From the NCBI GenBank assembly GCA_023015825.1, contig JALKAW010000004.1:186001-250000 (forward strand): DNA of 64,000 nucleotides. The letters run 5' to 3'. The notes under the pieces were generated by a model. It was not told the origin of the DNA and did not search any database. It worked only from the letters and a program-made list of their open reading frames with translations. The translations under genes were made by a program, and so were the position numbers. This document shows positions 1 through 9,474 of the stretch, piece by piece. The first letter of the stretch is position 1. Each line of letters begins with the position of its first letter. Source of the DNA: Flavobacteriaceae bacterium S0862. GTDB lineage: Bacteria > Bacteroidota > Bacteroidia > Flavobacteriales > Flavobacteriaceae.

Positions 1-1
1 T

Positions 2-1984
2 TCAGTTAAATTCGGGTCTGTGTCAGTTACTTGGAGTGAAGATGGCAACGCTTTTACTTATAATGAAAATGGAAAGCAATACAAATATGATGTTAAAAGA
101 AAAAAAGCTACCGAAGTAGGCGATGCTAAGCCAAGACCTAGAAGAAGTTTTGGCAACAGACCAGCAAGAGGTAGACAATATGCATCGGCTGAATCACCAG
201 ACAAGAAGCTAAAAGCCTTTACAAAAGATAGAAACATGTACCTAAGCAATCCTGATGGTAGCAATGTTATTCCAATCACTACAAAAGGCAATGATGAAAA
301 CCAAATTAAGTTTGGCATTGCTACTTGGGTTTATGGAGAAGAATTAGGCCAAAACACTGCCATGTGGTGGTCTCCAGATAGTAAAAAAATCGCTTTTTAT
401 AGGTTTGATGAAAAAGAAGCAAAAAAATATTATGTCATCTATAACCAAACAAAAATTCAAGATTCTGTTGAAATTGAAGCATATCCTAAAGTAGGTGCTA
501 AAAATTTACCTGTAGATTTAATGGTGTATGATTTGGACACTAAAAAAATAACATCACTTGACCTAAGAGATGGTAAACCTTATGAAGATGGTCCTATAGG
601 AACTTATATTTATAACATTGGATGGTCTCCAGATGGCACCGAATTACTTTACCATAGCACCAATAGAAAACAAGATATTATGGAGTATAAAGCTGCCAAT
701 CCAACTACTGGGAAATCTAGAGTAGTAGTACGTGAGGAATGGCTAGCAAGTTTTACACGAAACTCTCCTGAAATGCGATTTTTGAAAGATGGTAAACGTT
801 TTATTTGGGCATCTGAAAGAAGTGGTTTTAATAACTACTATTTATATAACATTGATGGTACTTTAATAAACCCTATTACTACTCATGATTATGAAGTGTC
901 TAGAATTATAGATGTTGATGAAAAAAATGGATATGTATATTATTATGCCAGAAGTGGTGATAATCACATGAAAATGCAATTGCATCGCGTAAAATTAGAT
1001 GGTAGTCAAAACACTCGCTTAACCGATCCTGCGTTTAATCATAGTGTTTCTATTTCTCCTAACGGAAAATATTTTGTAGATATTTCTCAAACACATGACA
1101 TCCCTCCTTTTACCAATTTGGTAAACTCAAAAGGTAAAGTCATAGATGAGCTTGCAAAAAGTGACATGACCAAATTTAATGAGCTTGGTCTAAAAAAGGT
1201 TGAAGCATTTACGTTTACTTCGGCTGATGGAGTCACTGAACTACATGGTATGCTCCATTATCCATCAAATTTTGACCCAAATAAAAAATATCCGTCAATT
1301 TTAGCAATTTACGGAGGACCTTCAACTAATGGGTTTAGGGAAAATTTCACCCTACCTAATGCCATGACTGAATATGGATTTTTAGTTGTGAATCTTGATG
1401 GCAGGAATGTTGGAGGAAGAGGTAAAAAAATGTTAGATAAATTATATGGTAATTTAGGAATTGTTGAAATGGACGATTTTGCCGAAGGGATAAAATCATT
1501 ACATAATAGACCATATTTTAATAAAGATAAAGTAGGTGTTGTTGGTACGTCTTATGGAGGAACAACTGCAGCTACTAGCCTATTGCGTTTCCCTGATGTT
1601 TATCATGCGGCAGTTGCTAACTCTGCAGTAACTGACTGGAGAAACTATGATAATGTTTATACTGAACGTTATATGAACCTAATTGAAAACAACAAAGAAG
1701 GTTATGATGCTTCTAGCATTATGAGTTATGCAGATAACCTTAAAGGGGAGTTAATGATTTTCTACGGAACAAATGACAATAATGTGCATCCTGCAAACTC
1801 TTTACAATTAATTCAGGCGTTACAAAAAGCAGGAAAAAGCTTTGAAGTTCAAGTAGGTCCAGATAAAGGACATACACGAATGAATACTGAACGTATGATG
1901 GAATTCTTTATTGAACATTTAGTTCTTAGAAATCCATGGGAAAGTGATGTTAATCAAAGTGAGGCAGATAAATTTAAGAACTAA
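2..1984 (+). CDS. S9 family peptidase, DPP-IV-like (5' end missing)
   Basis: The gene enters from the left edge; the frame is open from base 2, so the GTG at 20 is not the true start, and the signal peptide and first propeller blades lie outside. The visible 660 or so residues hold the rest of a DPP-IV N-terminal beta-propeller (about 1-400) and an alpha/beta-hydrolase domain. Numbering from the GTG at 20, the likely catalytic triad is Ser511 in GTSYGG, Asp586 in YGTNDNNV and His618 in DKGHT. Family members cut dipeptides (often Xaa-Pro) from peptide N-termini in the periplasm or at the cell surface. It converges on another S9 gene across a shared hairpin terminator. S9 membership is clear; substrate preference is inferred. 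Confidence 0.93.
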   Translation, partial: SVKFGSVSVTWSEDGNAFTYNENGKQYKYDVKRKKATEVGDAKPRPRRSFGNRPARGRQYASAESPDKKLKAFTKDRNMYLSNPDGSNVIPITTKGNDENQIKFGIATWVYGEELGQNTAMWWSPDSKKIAFYRFDEKEAKKYYVIYNQTKIQDSVEIEAYPKVGAKNLPVDLMVYDLDTKKITSLDLRDGKPYEDGPIGTYIYNIGWSPDGTELLYHSTNRKQDIMEYKAANPTTGKSRVVVREEWLASFTRNSPEMRFLKDGKRFIWASERSGFNNYYLYNIDGTLINPITTHDYEVSRIIDVDEKNGYVYYYARSGDNHMKMQLHRVKLDGSQNTRLTDPAFNHSVSISPNGKYFVDISQTHDIPPFTNLVNSKGKVIDELAKSDMTKFNELGLKKVEAFTFTSADGVTELHGMLHYPSNFDPNKKYPSILAIYGGPSTNGFRENFTLPNAMTEYGFLVVNLDGRNVGGRGKKMLDKLYGNLGIVEMDDFAEGIKSLHNRPYFNKDKVGVVGTSYGGTTAATSLLRFPDVYHAAVANSAVTDWRNYDNVYTERYMNLIENNKEGYDASSIMSYADNLKGELMIFYGTNDNNVHPANSLQLIQALQKAGKSFEVQVGPDKGHTRMNTERMMEFFIEHLVLRNPWESDVNQSEADKFKN

Positions 1985-2001
1985 TACTTAATATTATAAA
2001 T

Positions 2002-2034
2002 AAAAAAAGGGAAGCATTAATGCTTCCCTTTTTT
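2002..2034. terminator. Bidirectional intrinsic terminator
   Basis: A perfect palindrome GGGAAGCATTAATGCTTCCC (2009-2028) is flanked by an A-tract on the left and a T-tract on the right. It can end transcription of both convergent S9 genes; the minus-strand stop codon begins only two bases to the right. Confidence 0.85.
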
Positions 2035-2035
2035 G

Positions 2036-4783
2036 TTAGTCTTTATACTTGTTTTTCAATCTACGTTGTTGTTCAGCATAAGGTATTCCTTCTGTCATCC
2101 AATCTTCTGCTGGTTCGCCTTTTAAATAATGTCCAAACCACTTTAATATACGTTGCTGGTAATCTTTTCTATTTTTATCTTGACGTAAACCATGTCCCTC
2201 TTTTGCATACACAAGTAGAACAAAAGGCTTAGCAGCTCTTCTTGCTGCATTATAATATGCAATTCCTTGAAACCAATTGACATTTTCATCATTATCACCA
2301 ACTTCAAACATGATAGGTGTATTTAGTTTTTCAATATTCATAACAGAAGAGTTTCTTAAATAACTATCTGGAGCTTTCCATGGCGCTACTTCCATACGTT
2401 CTTGACTTACTTCAAAATGTGCGTTTTCTGGCATACCTCCAAAAGCTGGAGTTACAGCAAGGTTCATGCTAATTAGCTCTGTTAAACCAGCACCAGCAAC
2501 ACTTGCAGCAAAAATATCTGTCTGTGTTGGTACAAATCCAGCTTGATAACCTCCCCAAGAATGCCCAATTAACCCTACTTTCTTTGCATCTACATCACCT
2601 TTATCTATAATGGATTTCACTACGTTTTCTAAATTCTTTGCAGAAGAAATTCCAGGATCTCCAGCTATAAATTCAATATCTGGATTCAATACAAAATATC
2701 CATTTTGTGACCATACAGTTGTATTATAATAGCTAGTACCTGATGGATTAATGTAGCCATGAAATCTATCAGATAACTTTTCATATATATATGTTATCAT
2801 TGGATACTTTTTACCCTTTACATAATTTGCTGGATAATATAAAATTCCTTGAGCTTCTTTCCCTAATGCATTTGTGTAAGTAATTAGCTCTGCTTTTCCC
2901 CAAGCATAATCCTTCTGAAAAGCATTGGTGTTAGAAATTTCCTTTGGTTTTTTAAATGACGTATTGATTAGAAACAAATTTGGAGATTGACTATACGTTT
3001 GTTCCATAAATGCAATGTCATTAGATTTCTTTGCCTTAATAGTTCCAGAAATCATGGCATTTTTATAAATCAAGGTCTTTATCTTACCCTTAGATAATAC
3101 AGCCATTCCGGAGTTTTTATTATTCTTCCCAAATAATCTAAAAAAAACTGGGTTTTTAAAATCTATGCTTTTTTGTGTTCTATCAAAATTTTGATATCTG
3201 TAGATTATATTATTCTCTTTTCCATTGGTCAGTCGCTTCGGATTATTACCATCAGTAAAAAATTGCCAAACATCAAACTCAGAATTAACAAGGTAAGACT
3301 GACTATCTTTACTCCATCCAGCAAAGCCAAAAGCTGGTTTTTGCGCCATTGGATGATCATTGTTAACATCAATAAAGCTAGCATCTATATTTTTTGAAAT
3401 ATTTACGGATTCTTTAGAATCTATATTGTATAAATGTAGATTGTCATTACTCAAATAAATGAAGTACTTATTATTTGGGCTAACATTCCAATATCTACTG
3501 GCTTTTGTAACGACTTTTGCTGAAGCACCATTTAAAGTGTTTACTGTATATAAATCGTAATCAGGTCTTCCAAACATAACTTCAAAATCATAAGGAGTTT
3601 GGTCTTGACCAATACTAATTGAAGTTTCTGTTTGTATTCTTATACGATCGATTACATCGTTTTCTAATAGATAAAACTTGTCGCTATTTGTATTCCAAAC
3701 AGACACCTTAGAGCCATAGTTTACATTTTTCTTTTGAGCAGGAATTATGTCGACATCTCCACTATTCCATATCTCAACTTCTGCAGCTTCATCATCAGTC
3801 TTATTATTATCTTTCTTCTCTTTGGAAGTTTTACTAGCTCTAAAATCTGTGCTAAAAAATATGCTTTCACCATTGTCTGAAAACGAAACGCCTCTGCTCT
3901 TAATTTTTGTATTTTTTGGAAAATTTGTGTGTTTACTAGGATTAAAAACTTTAACAGAATTATTAGTATTAGGGCTATTTAATCCTTTCCATAACAAAAT
4001 ATCAAACGAATCATCTTTATAGAGTGTGTCTTTAGCTGTTCTCAAAACCAACAGGTCTGCACTTTTTTTTCGCCATAGTAAACCATTATAAACCTCTTCT
4101 TTTTGGTCTAAAACCTTTAAATTTCCAGTAATAGGGTTGTATAATTGCACCGAGTTTCCAACCTTGTCATCAGTATTTATTATCATTGATAAAAGTGTTC
4201 CTTTGTCCTGCCACTCATATTGCATAATATTTCCAAAGGTGACTTCTACCCCACTATTTAAGTCTTTAACAATTAATGTATTTGCTTTGTTTTTCTCGCG
4301 TTTCATCGCTAGATATGAATTAACACCGCTAAACTTATAATTAACAACATCCATAAATTCTAATGAATCTCCGGTAGATAAATTAATAACACCCATTTTT
4401 TGAGGAGCTTTCTTTTTAGTTTTCTTTTGTCTATTCGAAATATCTAACTTTTTTTGAGCCTCTCCAGATAGTACTTTTTTATAAGCTATCCAGTTATTAT
4501 CTGCTGAAAAACTGGCAGCTTCTGCGTTTATTAATAGTCTTGATTCTTTTGTTTTAGTATTTACTATTGTCAGTGTTTTATCATTATCATTCGTAATTAT
4601 ACCAAATTGAATCCATGAACCATCTTCAGTAAATGTAGTTCCCCGATTAATACGCTCCCATTTCCCATAGTCTTCTTCTGGAACTGTTTTTAATTGAGAA
4701 TCTTGAGAATTTACAATTAGCGTAAAGCATATAGTAACAATGCTGAAAATTAATTTAGAATACTTTGAGGAAAAAGAAATCAT
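2036..4783 (-). CDS. Exported S9 prolyl oligopeptidase-family peptidase
   Basis: A 915-residue protein with an N-terminal signal peptide (hydrophobic stretch about 10-25), a long degenerate beta-propeller (about 40-640) and a C-terminal alpha/beta-hydrolase domain. Triad candidates are Ser742 in GHSWGG, Asp832 in GDNDENV and His864 in EGHG. It is longer than a standard prolyl oligopeptidase (about 700 residues) and resembles the large Bacteroidota S9 enzymes encoded at 9475-15070. It has a Lys-rich insert near residues 117-130 (QKKTKKKAP). It is monocistronic between a shared terminator and the divergent beta-lactamase-like gene at 4923. Probable role: periplasmic breakdown of oligopeptides; exact specificity unknown. 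Confidence 0.9.
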   Translation of the reverse strand: MISFSSKYSKLIFSIVTICFTLIVNSQDSQLKTVPEEDYGKWERINRGTTFTEDGSWIQFGIITNDNDKTLTIVNTKTKESRLLINAEAASFSADNNWIAYKKVLSGEAQKKLDISNRQKKTKKKAPQKMGVINLSTGDSLEFMDVVNYKFSGVNSYLAMKREKNKANTLIVKDLNSGVEVTFGNIMQYEWQDKGTLLSMIINTDDKVGNSVQLYNPITGNLKVLDQKEEVYNGLLWRKKSADLLVLRTAKDTLYKDDSFDILLWKGLNSPNTNNSVKVFNPSKHTNFPKNTKIKSRGVSFSDNGESIFFSTDFRASKTSKEKKDNNKTDDEAAEVEIWNSGDVDIIPAQKKNVNYGSKVSVWNTNSDKFYLLENDVIDRIRIQTETSISIGQDQTPYDFEVMFGRPDYDLYTVNTLNGASAKVVTKASRYWNVSPNNKYFIYLSNDNLHLYNIDSKESVNISKNIDASFIDVNNDHPMAQKPAFGFAGWSKDSQSYLVNSEFDVWQFFTDGNNPKRLTNGKENNIIYRYQNFDRTQKSIDFKNPVFFRLFGKNNKNSGMAVLSKGKIKTLIYKNAMISGTIKAKKSNDIAFMEQTYSQSPNLFLINTSFKKPKEISNTNAFQKDYAWGKAELITYTNALGKEAQGILYYPANYVKGKKYPMITYIYEKLSDRFHGYINPSGTSYYNTTVWSQNGYFVLNPDIEFIAGDPGISSAKNLENVVKSIIDKGDVDAKKVGLIGHSWGGYQAGFVPTQTDIFAASVAGAGLTELISMNLAVTPAFGGMPENAHFEVSQERMEVAPWKAPDSYLRNSSVMNIEKLNTPIMFEVGDNDENVNWFQGIAYYNAARRAAKPFVLLVYAKEGHGLRQDKNRKDYQQRILKWFGHYLKGEPAEDWMTEGIPYAEQQRRLKNKYKD

Positions 4784-4922
4784 ATTAAGAGATTTTACAT
4801 GGTTAGTTGTATAAAAAACTAAATATAATAAATTTCATTACACCAAAACAAAGATGCCTGAATTAGTATTAGGTAAATGATTTATTATTCATAAATTTAA
4901 TTCTTATTAAATAATGCTTTAA

Positions 4923-5819
4923 ATGAATTTACTTAAAAAATTTGCAATAGTAATACTTATCCTTACTGTTTTTGGATGTAAGGAGGCTAGACAAATTGAC
5001 AAACTTCAATCAGACATTGAGCTGCAAATACAAGCCATAGAAGGAGATATAGCTGTGGCTTTTATCGATTTATCTAACGAAGAAAACTCAATTCTTATTA
5101 ATGTTGATGAAGAGTTTCATGCAGCAAGCACCATGAAAGTACCTGTAATGATAGAGTTATATAAACAACAAAACGAAGGATTAATAAACTTAAGGGATTC
5201 TATTGTACTAGTTAATGAGTTTAAGAGCATTGTAGATGGAAGTCCATACAAAATGGATATTGGTGATGATAGTGATGATGTTATTTATAGCAAAATTGGT
5301 ACAAAACAAACGTTATACGACCTTATGGTGCCTATGATTACCGTAAGCAGTAATTTAGCAACAAACGTATTAATAGAGATTGTTGATGCTAAAAAAACAA
5401 CGCAAACCATGCGTGATTTAGGTGCCAATAAAATTGAAGTATTACGTGGTGTAGAAGATATAAAAGCCTACGAACAAGGGCTTAGCAATTCAACCACAGC
5501 AAGAGATTTGATGGTTATCATGAAAGCCATTGCCAATGGCACTGCTGGCACAAAAGAAGATTGCGAAGTAATGCTTTCCATACTTAAAGACCAACAATGG
5601 AATGATATGATTCCTAAATATTTACCAGATAATGTTGAAGTAGCTCATAAAACTGGATCTATAACTGGAGTGCATCATGATGCAGCTATTGTATATCCAC
5701 CAAATGGAAAAGATTATGTTTTGGTGTTATTATCAAAAAACCTCAAAGATTTTGATGAAGGCACTAATAAACTAGCAAAAATATCAGAACGAATATTTAG
5801 TTATATGGTTTCTAAATAA
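4923..5819 (+). CDS. Class A beta-lactamase-like serine hydrolase, lipoprotein
   Basis: A 298-residue protein with a lipoprotein signal ending in VFGC (Cys19). The class A beta-lactamase fold motifs are in order: SxxK as Ser69-Thr-Met-Lys72, an SDN-like SSN at 142-144, and KTG at 243-245. The Glu166-bearing omega loop is short: the region GVEDIKAYEQGLSNSTTA lacks an obvious ExxLN match, so true beta-lactam hydrolysis is uncertain and a DD-peptidase or esterase-like activity is possible. The lipid anchor would place it at the periplasmic membrane face. It is divergent from the S9 gene at 2036-4783 and ends at a strong hairpin. Superfamily assignment is firm, activity is not. Confidence 0.85.
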   Translation: MNLLKKFAIVILILTVFGCKEARQIDKLQSDIELQIQAIEGDIAVAFIDLSNEENSILINVDEEFHAASTMKVPVMIELYKQQNEGLINLRDSIVLVNEFKSIVDGSPYKMDIGDDSDDVIYSKIGTKQTLYDLMVPMITVSSNLATNVLIEIVDAKKTTQTMRDLGANKIEVLRGVEDIKAYEQGLSNSTTARDLMVIMKAIANGTAGTKEDCEVMLSILKDQQWNDMIPKYLPDNVEVAHKTGSITGVHHDAAIVYPPNGKDYVLVLLSKNLKDFDEGTNKLAKISERIFSYMVSK

Positions 5820-5820
5820 T

Positions 5821-5852
5821 CATAAAGCCAAGATTTCTCTCTTGGCTTTATG
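5821..5852. terminator. Hairpin terminator between convergent genes
   Basis: A perfect 13-bp inverted repeat (CATAAAGCCAAGA, then its complement after a 6-base loop) lies between the stop codons of the beta-lactamase-like gene and the S41 gene. The T-run is weak, so termination is likely but not certain. Confidence 0.7.
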
Positions 5853-5860
5853 TATTAGTA

Positions 5861-7504
5861 TTATTGATTAATCTCTTTAATCATCTTTTTTGCATTTTTG
5901 CCAGTATCTCCTTCTGGATCTAATTTTATAGCTTTATTATAATATGCTAATGCTTTAGTTTTATCACCTGCTTTTAAATAAGCCTCAGCTAAACTATCCC
6001 AAGCATTGGCTGAATTTGGAAATAGATCTGTAACCATTTGAAATATAAAAATGGCTTCTTGTATTTGACCACTTCCTAAAACATTATAACCTGCTTTATT
6101 AAATTCGCCTTCAAAATCAAAAAACTGATATTTAGAGTCTTTTACCATTTTTGCTGCCTCACTTTTAAGTTTCTCAACATCACCTTTCATAAACAAGTCA
6201 GTCAAATATTGCATTGGGTTGACTACAAAATTATTATCAGCAAAATCTAAAGCAGTTTGAAGCACAGGATCTTTATTGGTTTTATACTCTTCAAAACTCA
6301 TATCCACTGCAATATGAGGAGCTAACCAATCTGCATTTTCCCATTGTGGTTTATCTTGCCACCAAGCAAACGATAAGAAAACAGGGATTTTACTATTTGG
6401 TAATTCAACTGTACGATTGTCACCGTAAAAATTTATGTTCTCTCCTGTAGGTTCTCCTACAAAAATAGCATTGGTATAATTACTCATTTCGTTTACTAAA
6501 TTTTGACATGCAGAGAATGTTCTACGTCCTGTAATTACAAAAAGATTGCCTACTTTATTAATTTTTTCTGATTTAATAATCTCAGTAATTATTGGTTTGT
6601 TTTTGTAATTATTTCCACCTCCATTTAATCTAACATCAATAATTAACTTCTCAACATCATTTACGTCTATAAAATTAAAAACACGCTCATAGAACTCTGG
6701 AATAGCTTCAGATGGATCATCTTGTATTTGACTATGTCTAACATATACTGCTTTATCCTCAGGAAGATATTCGTAATAATAAATCTTGTCTAAGTGCTTT
6801 AAATAATTTGGAGTTCCATTTTGGTTACGAGCATCTAACCAATCTCCATTTTGTTTTGTTAAACTATAGCTTACAGGAATTCTTTGGTTATCTGGCAAAA
6901 CGGAAAATACATGCTTAAAAGTTTTACCATTTTTTTCTAAAGTGAATTCTACCGAAGTTTTTAAACTCGAGGTAATACCTTGGGCATGCAAGACCTCAGG
7001 GATTCTTAAATAGTTTATACCGTAAGCTTTAAAGAACTGACTATTTTCAGATGGAAATGTTGGATAAATAAGTTCTAAAGCCTTTTTTACAGGAACATTT
7101 TCAATAGCTACAACCTTAGCACCTAAAGCACCTTGTTGTGTTTTATGAGTGCCTTGAATATAAATACCATCGTTAAAATGATATAAGTTAAATGGCAGCT
7201 GCGAAAAAGCAAAAGGCTCTTTACTAAAGCTAATATCTGTATGGCCGTATTTGAACAAAGACACGATACGCGCAAACCCAATAATTATTTCATGTTCTTG
7301 TAAGTTTGGTATCTTACTATGGAGTGTTGCAACTTCGGCATCAAAAATTTCTGCAGTAGTTTTCTTAAATAAGAATGGATAATCTTGATGAACAGTTTCT
7401 TGAAGAAATTTTAAATCTTCCTGCCATTGAGACGTTGTAAGATGATTTTGGGCATTCGAAATCATCACCATGATAAAGGCGATGAAAAATAATACTTTTT
7501 TCAT
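5861..7504 (-). CDS. Exported S41 family peptidase with C-terminal TPR
   Basis: A 547-residue protein with a signal peptide (MKKVLFFIAFIMVMISNAQ). The middle is an S41 (tail-specific/tricorn-like) peptidase domain; Ser331 in RTFSACQN sits where family members carry the nucleophile, preceded by a DVRLNGGG strand (about 290-297) typical of S41. Residues 497-530 form one clear TPR unit (AWDSLAEAYLKAGDKTKALA), probably for protein interaction. It lies 75 bases downstream of the SDR at 7580 and may have its own promoter. Role inferred: periplasmic processing or degradation of peptides, in line with the surrounding peptidases. Confidence 0.88.
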   Translation of the reverse strand: MKKVLFFIAFIMVMISNAQNHLTTSQWQEDLKFLQETVHQDYPFLFKKTTAEIFDAEVATLHSKIPNLQEHEIIIGFARIVSLFKYGHTDISFSKEPFAFSQLPFNLYHFNDGIYIQGTHKTQQGALGAKVVAIENVPVKKALELIYPTFPSENSQFFKAYGINYLRIPEVLHAQGITSSLKTSVEFTLEKNGKTFKHVFSVLPDNQRIPVSYSLTKQNGDWLDARNQNGTPNYLKHLDKIYYYEYLPEDKAVYVRHSQIQDDPSEAIPEFYERVFNFIDVNDVEKLIIDVRLNGGGNNYKNKPIITEIIKSEKINKVGNLFVITGRRTFSACQNLVNEMSNYTNAIFVGEPTGENINFYGDNRTVELPNSKIPVFLSFAWWQDKPQWENADWLAPHIAVDMSFEEYKTNKDPVLQTALDFADNNFVVNPMQYLTDLFMKGDVEKLKSEAAKMVKDSKYQFFDFEGEFNKAGYNVLGSGQIQEAIFIFQMVTDLFPNSANAWDSLAEAYLKAGDKTKALAYYNKAIKLDPEGDTGKNAKKMIKEINQ

Positions 7505-7579
7505 TTTGATTGATTTTGATTGACTAGTTATATTAATAAGAAGATTTTTTTGATAAAACGTTACAGTTTTTTTAAAATA

Positions 7580-8344
7580 TCATCTAATATGACTTCCTGC
7601 ATTCACGTCAATTGTTGCTCCTGTAGCATGATCCATATCGCCACTGCACATTAATGCAACTAAAGGTGCAATATCACTCGGTTTTGTCAATTCATTTAAA
7701 GCAATTTCATTTATTACTCGTGCTTCCCCATGAGTTTCTATAAATGATTCTGCCATTTGAGTTCTGGTAAATCCAGGAGCAATAACAAACGATTTGATGT
7801 TCTCTTTTCCAAACGATCTTGCAACACTTCTTGCTAATGAGGTTAATCCTCCTTTAGAAGCTGCGTAAGCCAAATATTCTTCGGTTTCACCTCTAAACAC
7901 TGCACGACTTCCAATGTAAATGAAACGTCCTCCATTTTGCACTCTAAAATGGTCAATCCCTAGTTTAGTCATCATACCAACTGAATTAAGGTTGATGTCA
8001 ATAGTCGATTTCCATACTTCTAGCCAATTTTCAAAACTATCTTTAGTTGAATGTTGCAAAAACACGCCAGCGTTTAAGATAATAGTGTCTATGCGTCCAA
8101 ATGCTGCAACGGCATTTTTAAATAAACTGATAACATCTTGAGTTTTACTTAAATCTGCATGAAAGATTTTTGAATTGGTCTCTGGATATTTTGCAACCAA
8201 ACTTTCAGCTGATACTTTATCCGAATTATAATGTACTGCAACTCTTGCACCCATTTTCATAGCATAATCTGCTATACCTTGCCCAATGCCTTTTGAAGCA
8301 CCAGTAATGAGTATATTATTTCCAACTAAATCTATATGTGCCAT
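7580..8344 (-). CDS. Canonical short-chain dehydrogenase/reductase
   Basis: A 254-residue classical SDR. The Rossmann motif TGASKGIG is at 14-21, NAG at 91-93, and the catalytic Ser146, Tyr160 and Lys164 (YAASK) are all present. It should be an NAD(P)H-dependent cytosolic oxidoreductase; the substrate cannot be read from sequence. Its ATG overlaps the stop of the upstream SDR by one base, so the two are probably translationally coupled. It is the last gene of the run S9-S9-cupin-SDR-SDR. With a KdgF-like cupin nearby, a sugar-acid or keto-acid substrate is one possibility, but no other uronate genes are present. Confidence 0.9.
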   Translation of the reverse strand: MAHIDLVGNNILITGASKGIGQGIADYAMKMGARVAVHYNSDKVSAESLVAKYPETNSKIFHADLSKTQDVISLFKNAVAAFGRIDTIILNAGVFLQHSTKDSFENWLEVWKSTIDINLNSVGMMTKLGIDHFRVQNGGRFIYIGSRAVFRGETEEYLAYAASKGGLTSLARSVARSFGKENIKSFVIAPGFTRTQMAESFIETHGEARVINEIALNELTKPSDIAPLVALMCSGDMDHATGATIDVNAGSHIR

Positions 8345-9108
8345 TATAAAATATGTTTAATCCAACCTCCATCAACTGCTAACGAGGTTCCAGTAATATA
8401 ACTAGCACGCTCACTAGCCAAAAACGTCACAGCTGCAGCAAACTCTTCAGGATTACCAAAACGCTTTAACGGAATTTCATCTATTGCCGATTTAAAAGAA
8501 GGGTTACTTTCAATTAACGATAATAACCTGTTTGTTTTAGTATATCCAGGCATCACATTATTTACCGTAATATTATGCTCACCCAATTCACTTGCTAAGG
8601 TTTTCATTAAACCAGCTACAGAAGCACGAACTGAATTTGATAAAATTAAATTATCAACTGGTTGCTTCACAGCTTGTGATGTAATGGCTATAATTCTTCC
8701 CCATTGTTGTTGTTTCATTCCAGGAAGAATCGCTTTAATTAATGACACCGTACTTGCAAGAAGTAATTTGTAAGTGTTATTCCAATCGTCCATCGATAAG
8801 TCTTCAAACTTTCCAGAAGGTGGTCCTCCAGTATTTGTGACTAAAATATCGATGGTAGAGTAATGACTGAAAATGGTTTTTATAACACCTTCTCTTTCTT
8901 CGCTATTAGCTAAATCACCAGAAATAGCAAGAACTTTCGTATTATACGCTTGTTCAATGTCATTTCTGGTGTTTTCTAGTTTTGTTTTATTTCTACCATT
9001 AATGATAATAGTAGCACCTTCATTAGCTAACTCCATAGCTACAGCTTTACCTAAGCCATCACTTGATGCTGCAATAAAAGCAACTTTATTTTTTAAGCCT
9101 AAATCCAT
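8344..9108 (-). CDS. SDR-family protein lacking the Tyr/Lys pair
   Basis: A 254-residue SDR-fold protein related to FabG-like reductases. The nucleotide-binding loop is AASSDGLG (13-20) and the NAG motif reads NTGG (92-95). Ser144 is retained, but the expected YxxxK is Ser157-Asn-Ser-Val-Arg161, so both the catalytic Tyr and Lys are replaced. This fits the known subgroup of beta-ketoacyl-reductase-like SDRs with an imperfect tetrad rather than random decay, since the gene is intact and full length. It lies 3 bases after the cupin gene and overlaps the next SDR by one base. It may be a reductase with altered chemistry or a non-catalytic partner. Confidence 0.88.
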   Translation of the reverse strand: MDLGLKNKVAFIAASSDGLGKAVAMELANEGATIIINGRNKTKLENTRNDIEQAYNTKVLAISGDLANSEEREGVIKTIFSHYSTIDILVTNTGGPPSGKFEDLSMDDWNNTYKLLLASTVSLIKAILPGMKQQQWGRIIAITSQAVKQPVDNLILSNSVRASVAGLMKTLASELGEHNITVNNVMPGYTKTNRLLSLIESNPSFKSAIDEIPLKRFGNPEEFAAAVTFLASERASYITGTSLAVDGGWIKHIL

Positions 9109-9111
9109 GAA

Positions 9112-9471
9112 TTACTTACGTAAATAATCATCCGTACCATCTAACCAATCTTCACGAATTGGCGACCATGTATCAATTTCTTCAACATCACCAATCATTA
9201 ATGCCTCATGTGGCACATGAGCTGGAATTACTACGGAATCGCCTGGGCCTAAATCCATGGTTTGTTCTTTGTTAGCACCAAACCAAAAGCGTATAGTTCC
9301 GGAAATAACTTGTGTGACTTGCTCGTTATGATGCTCATGTAGAGGGACTAAAAATCCATCTTTAAATTTCATTTTGGCAATCATAACTTTGTCACCATAA
9401 ATCATTCTACGCTGCATTTTATCTGTGACTTGTTCTACTGGAACATCGTCCCAATTTATTTTTTTTACCAT
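9112..9471 (-). CDS. KdgF-like single-domain cupin
   Basis: A 119-residue cupin. The first motif, PLHEHHNEQ (43-51), gives metal ligands His45, His47 and a Gln or Glu at 50-51; the second, GDSVVIPAHVPH (77-88), gives His88. The C-terminal SPIREDWL resembles the PxRED segment of KdgF, which converts 4,5-unsaturated uronates to the open-chain keto form. That resemblance is from family memory, not a search. The gene starts 3 bases after an S9 peptidase gene and 3 bases before the atypical SDR, so it belongs to one operon with peptidases and SDRs. No uronate lyase, kinase or aldolase is seen, so another substrate remains possible. Confidence 0.82.
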   Translation of the reverse strand: MVKKINWDDVPVEQVTDKMQRRMIYGDKVMIAKMKFKDGFLVPLHEHHNEQVTQVISGTIRFWFGANKEQTMDLGPGDSVVIPAHVPHEALMIGDVEEIDTWSPIREDWLDGTDDYLRK

Positions 9472-9474
9472 AGT

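Noticed and set aside
2020-2232. Small plus-strand frame at the terminator and start of the minus-strand S9 gene
   Set aside because: It overlaps a terminator and the antisense of a conserved hydrolase domain.
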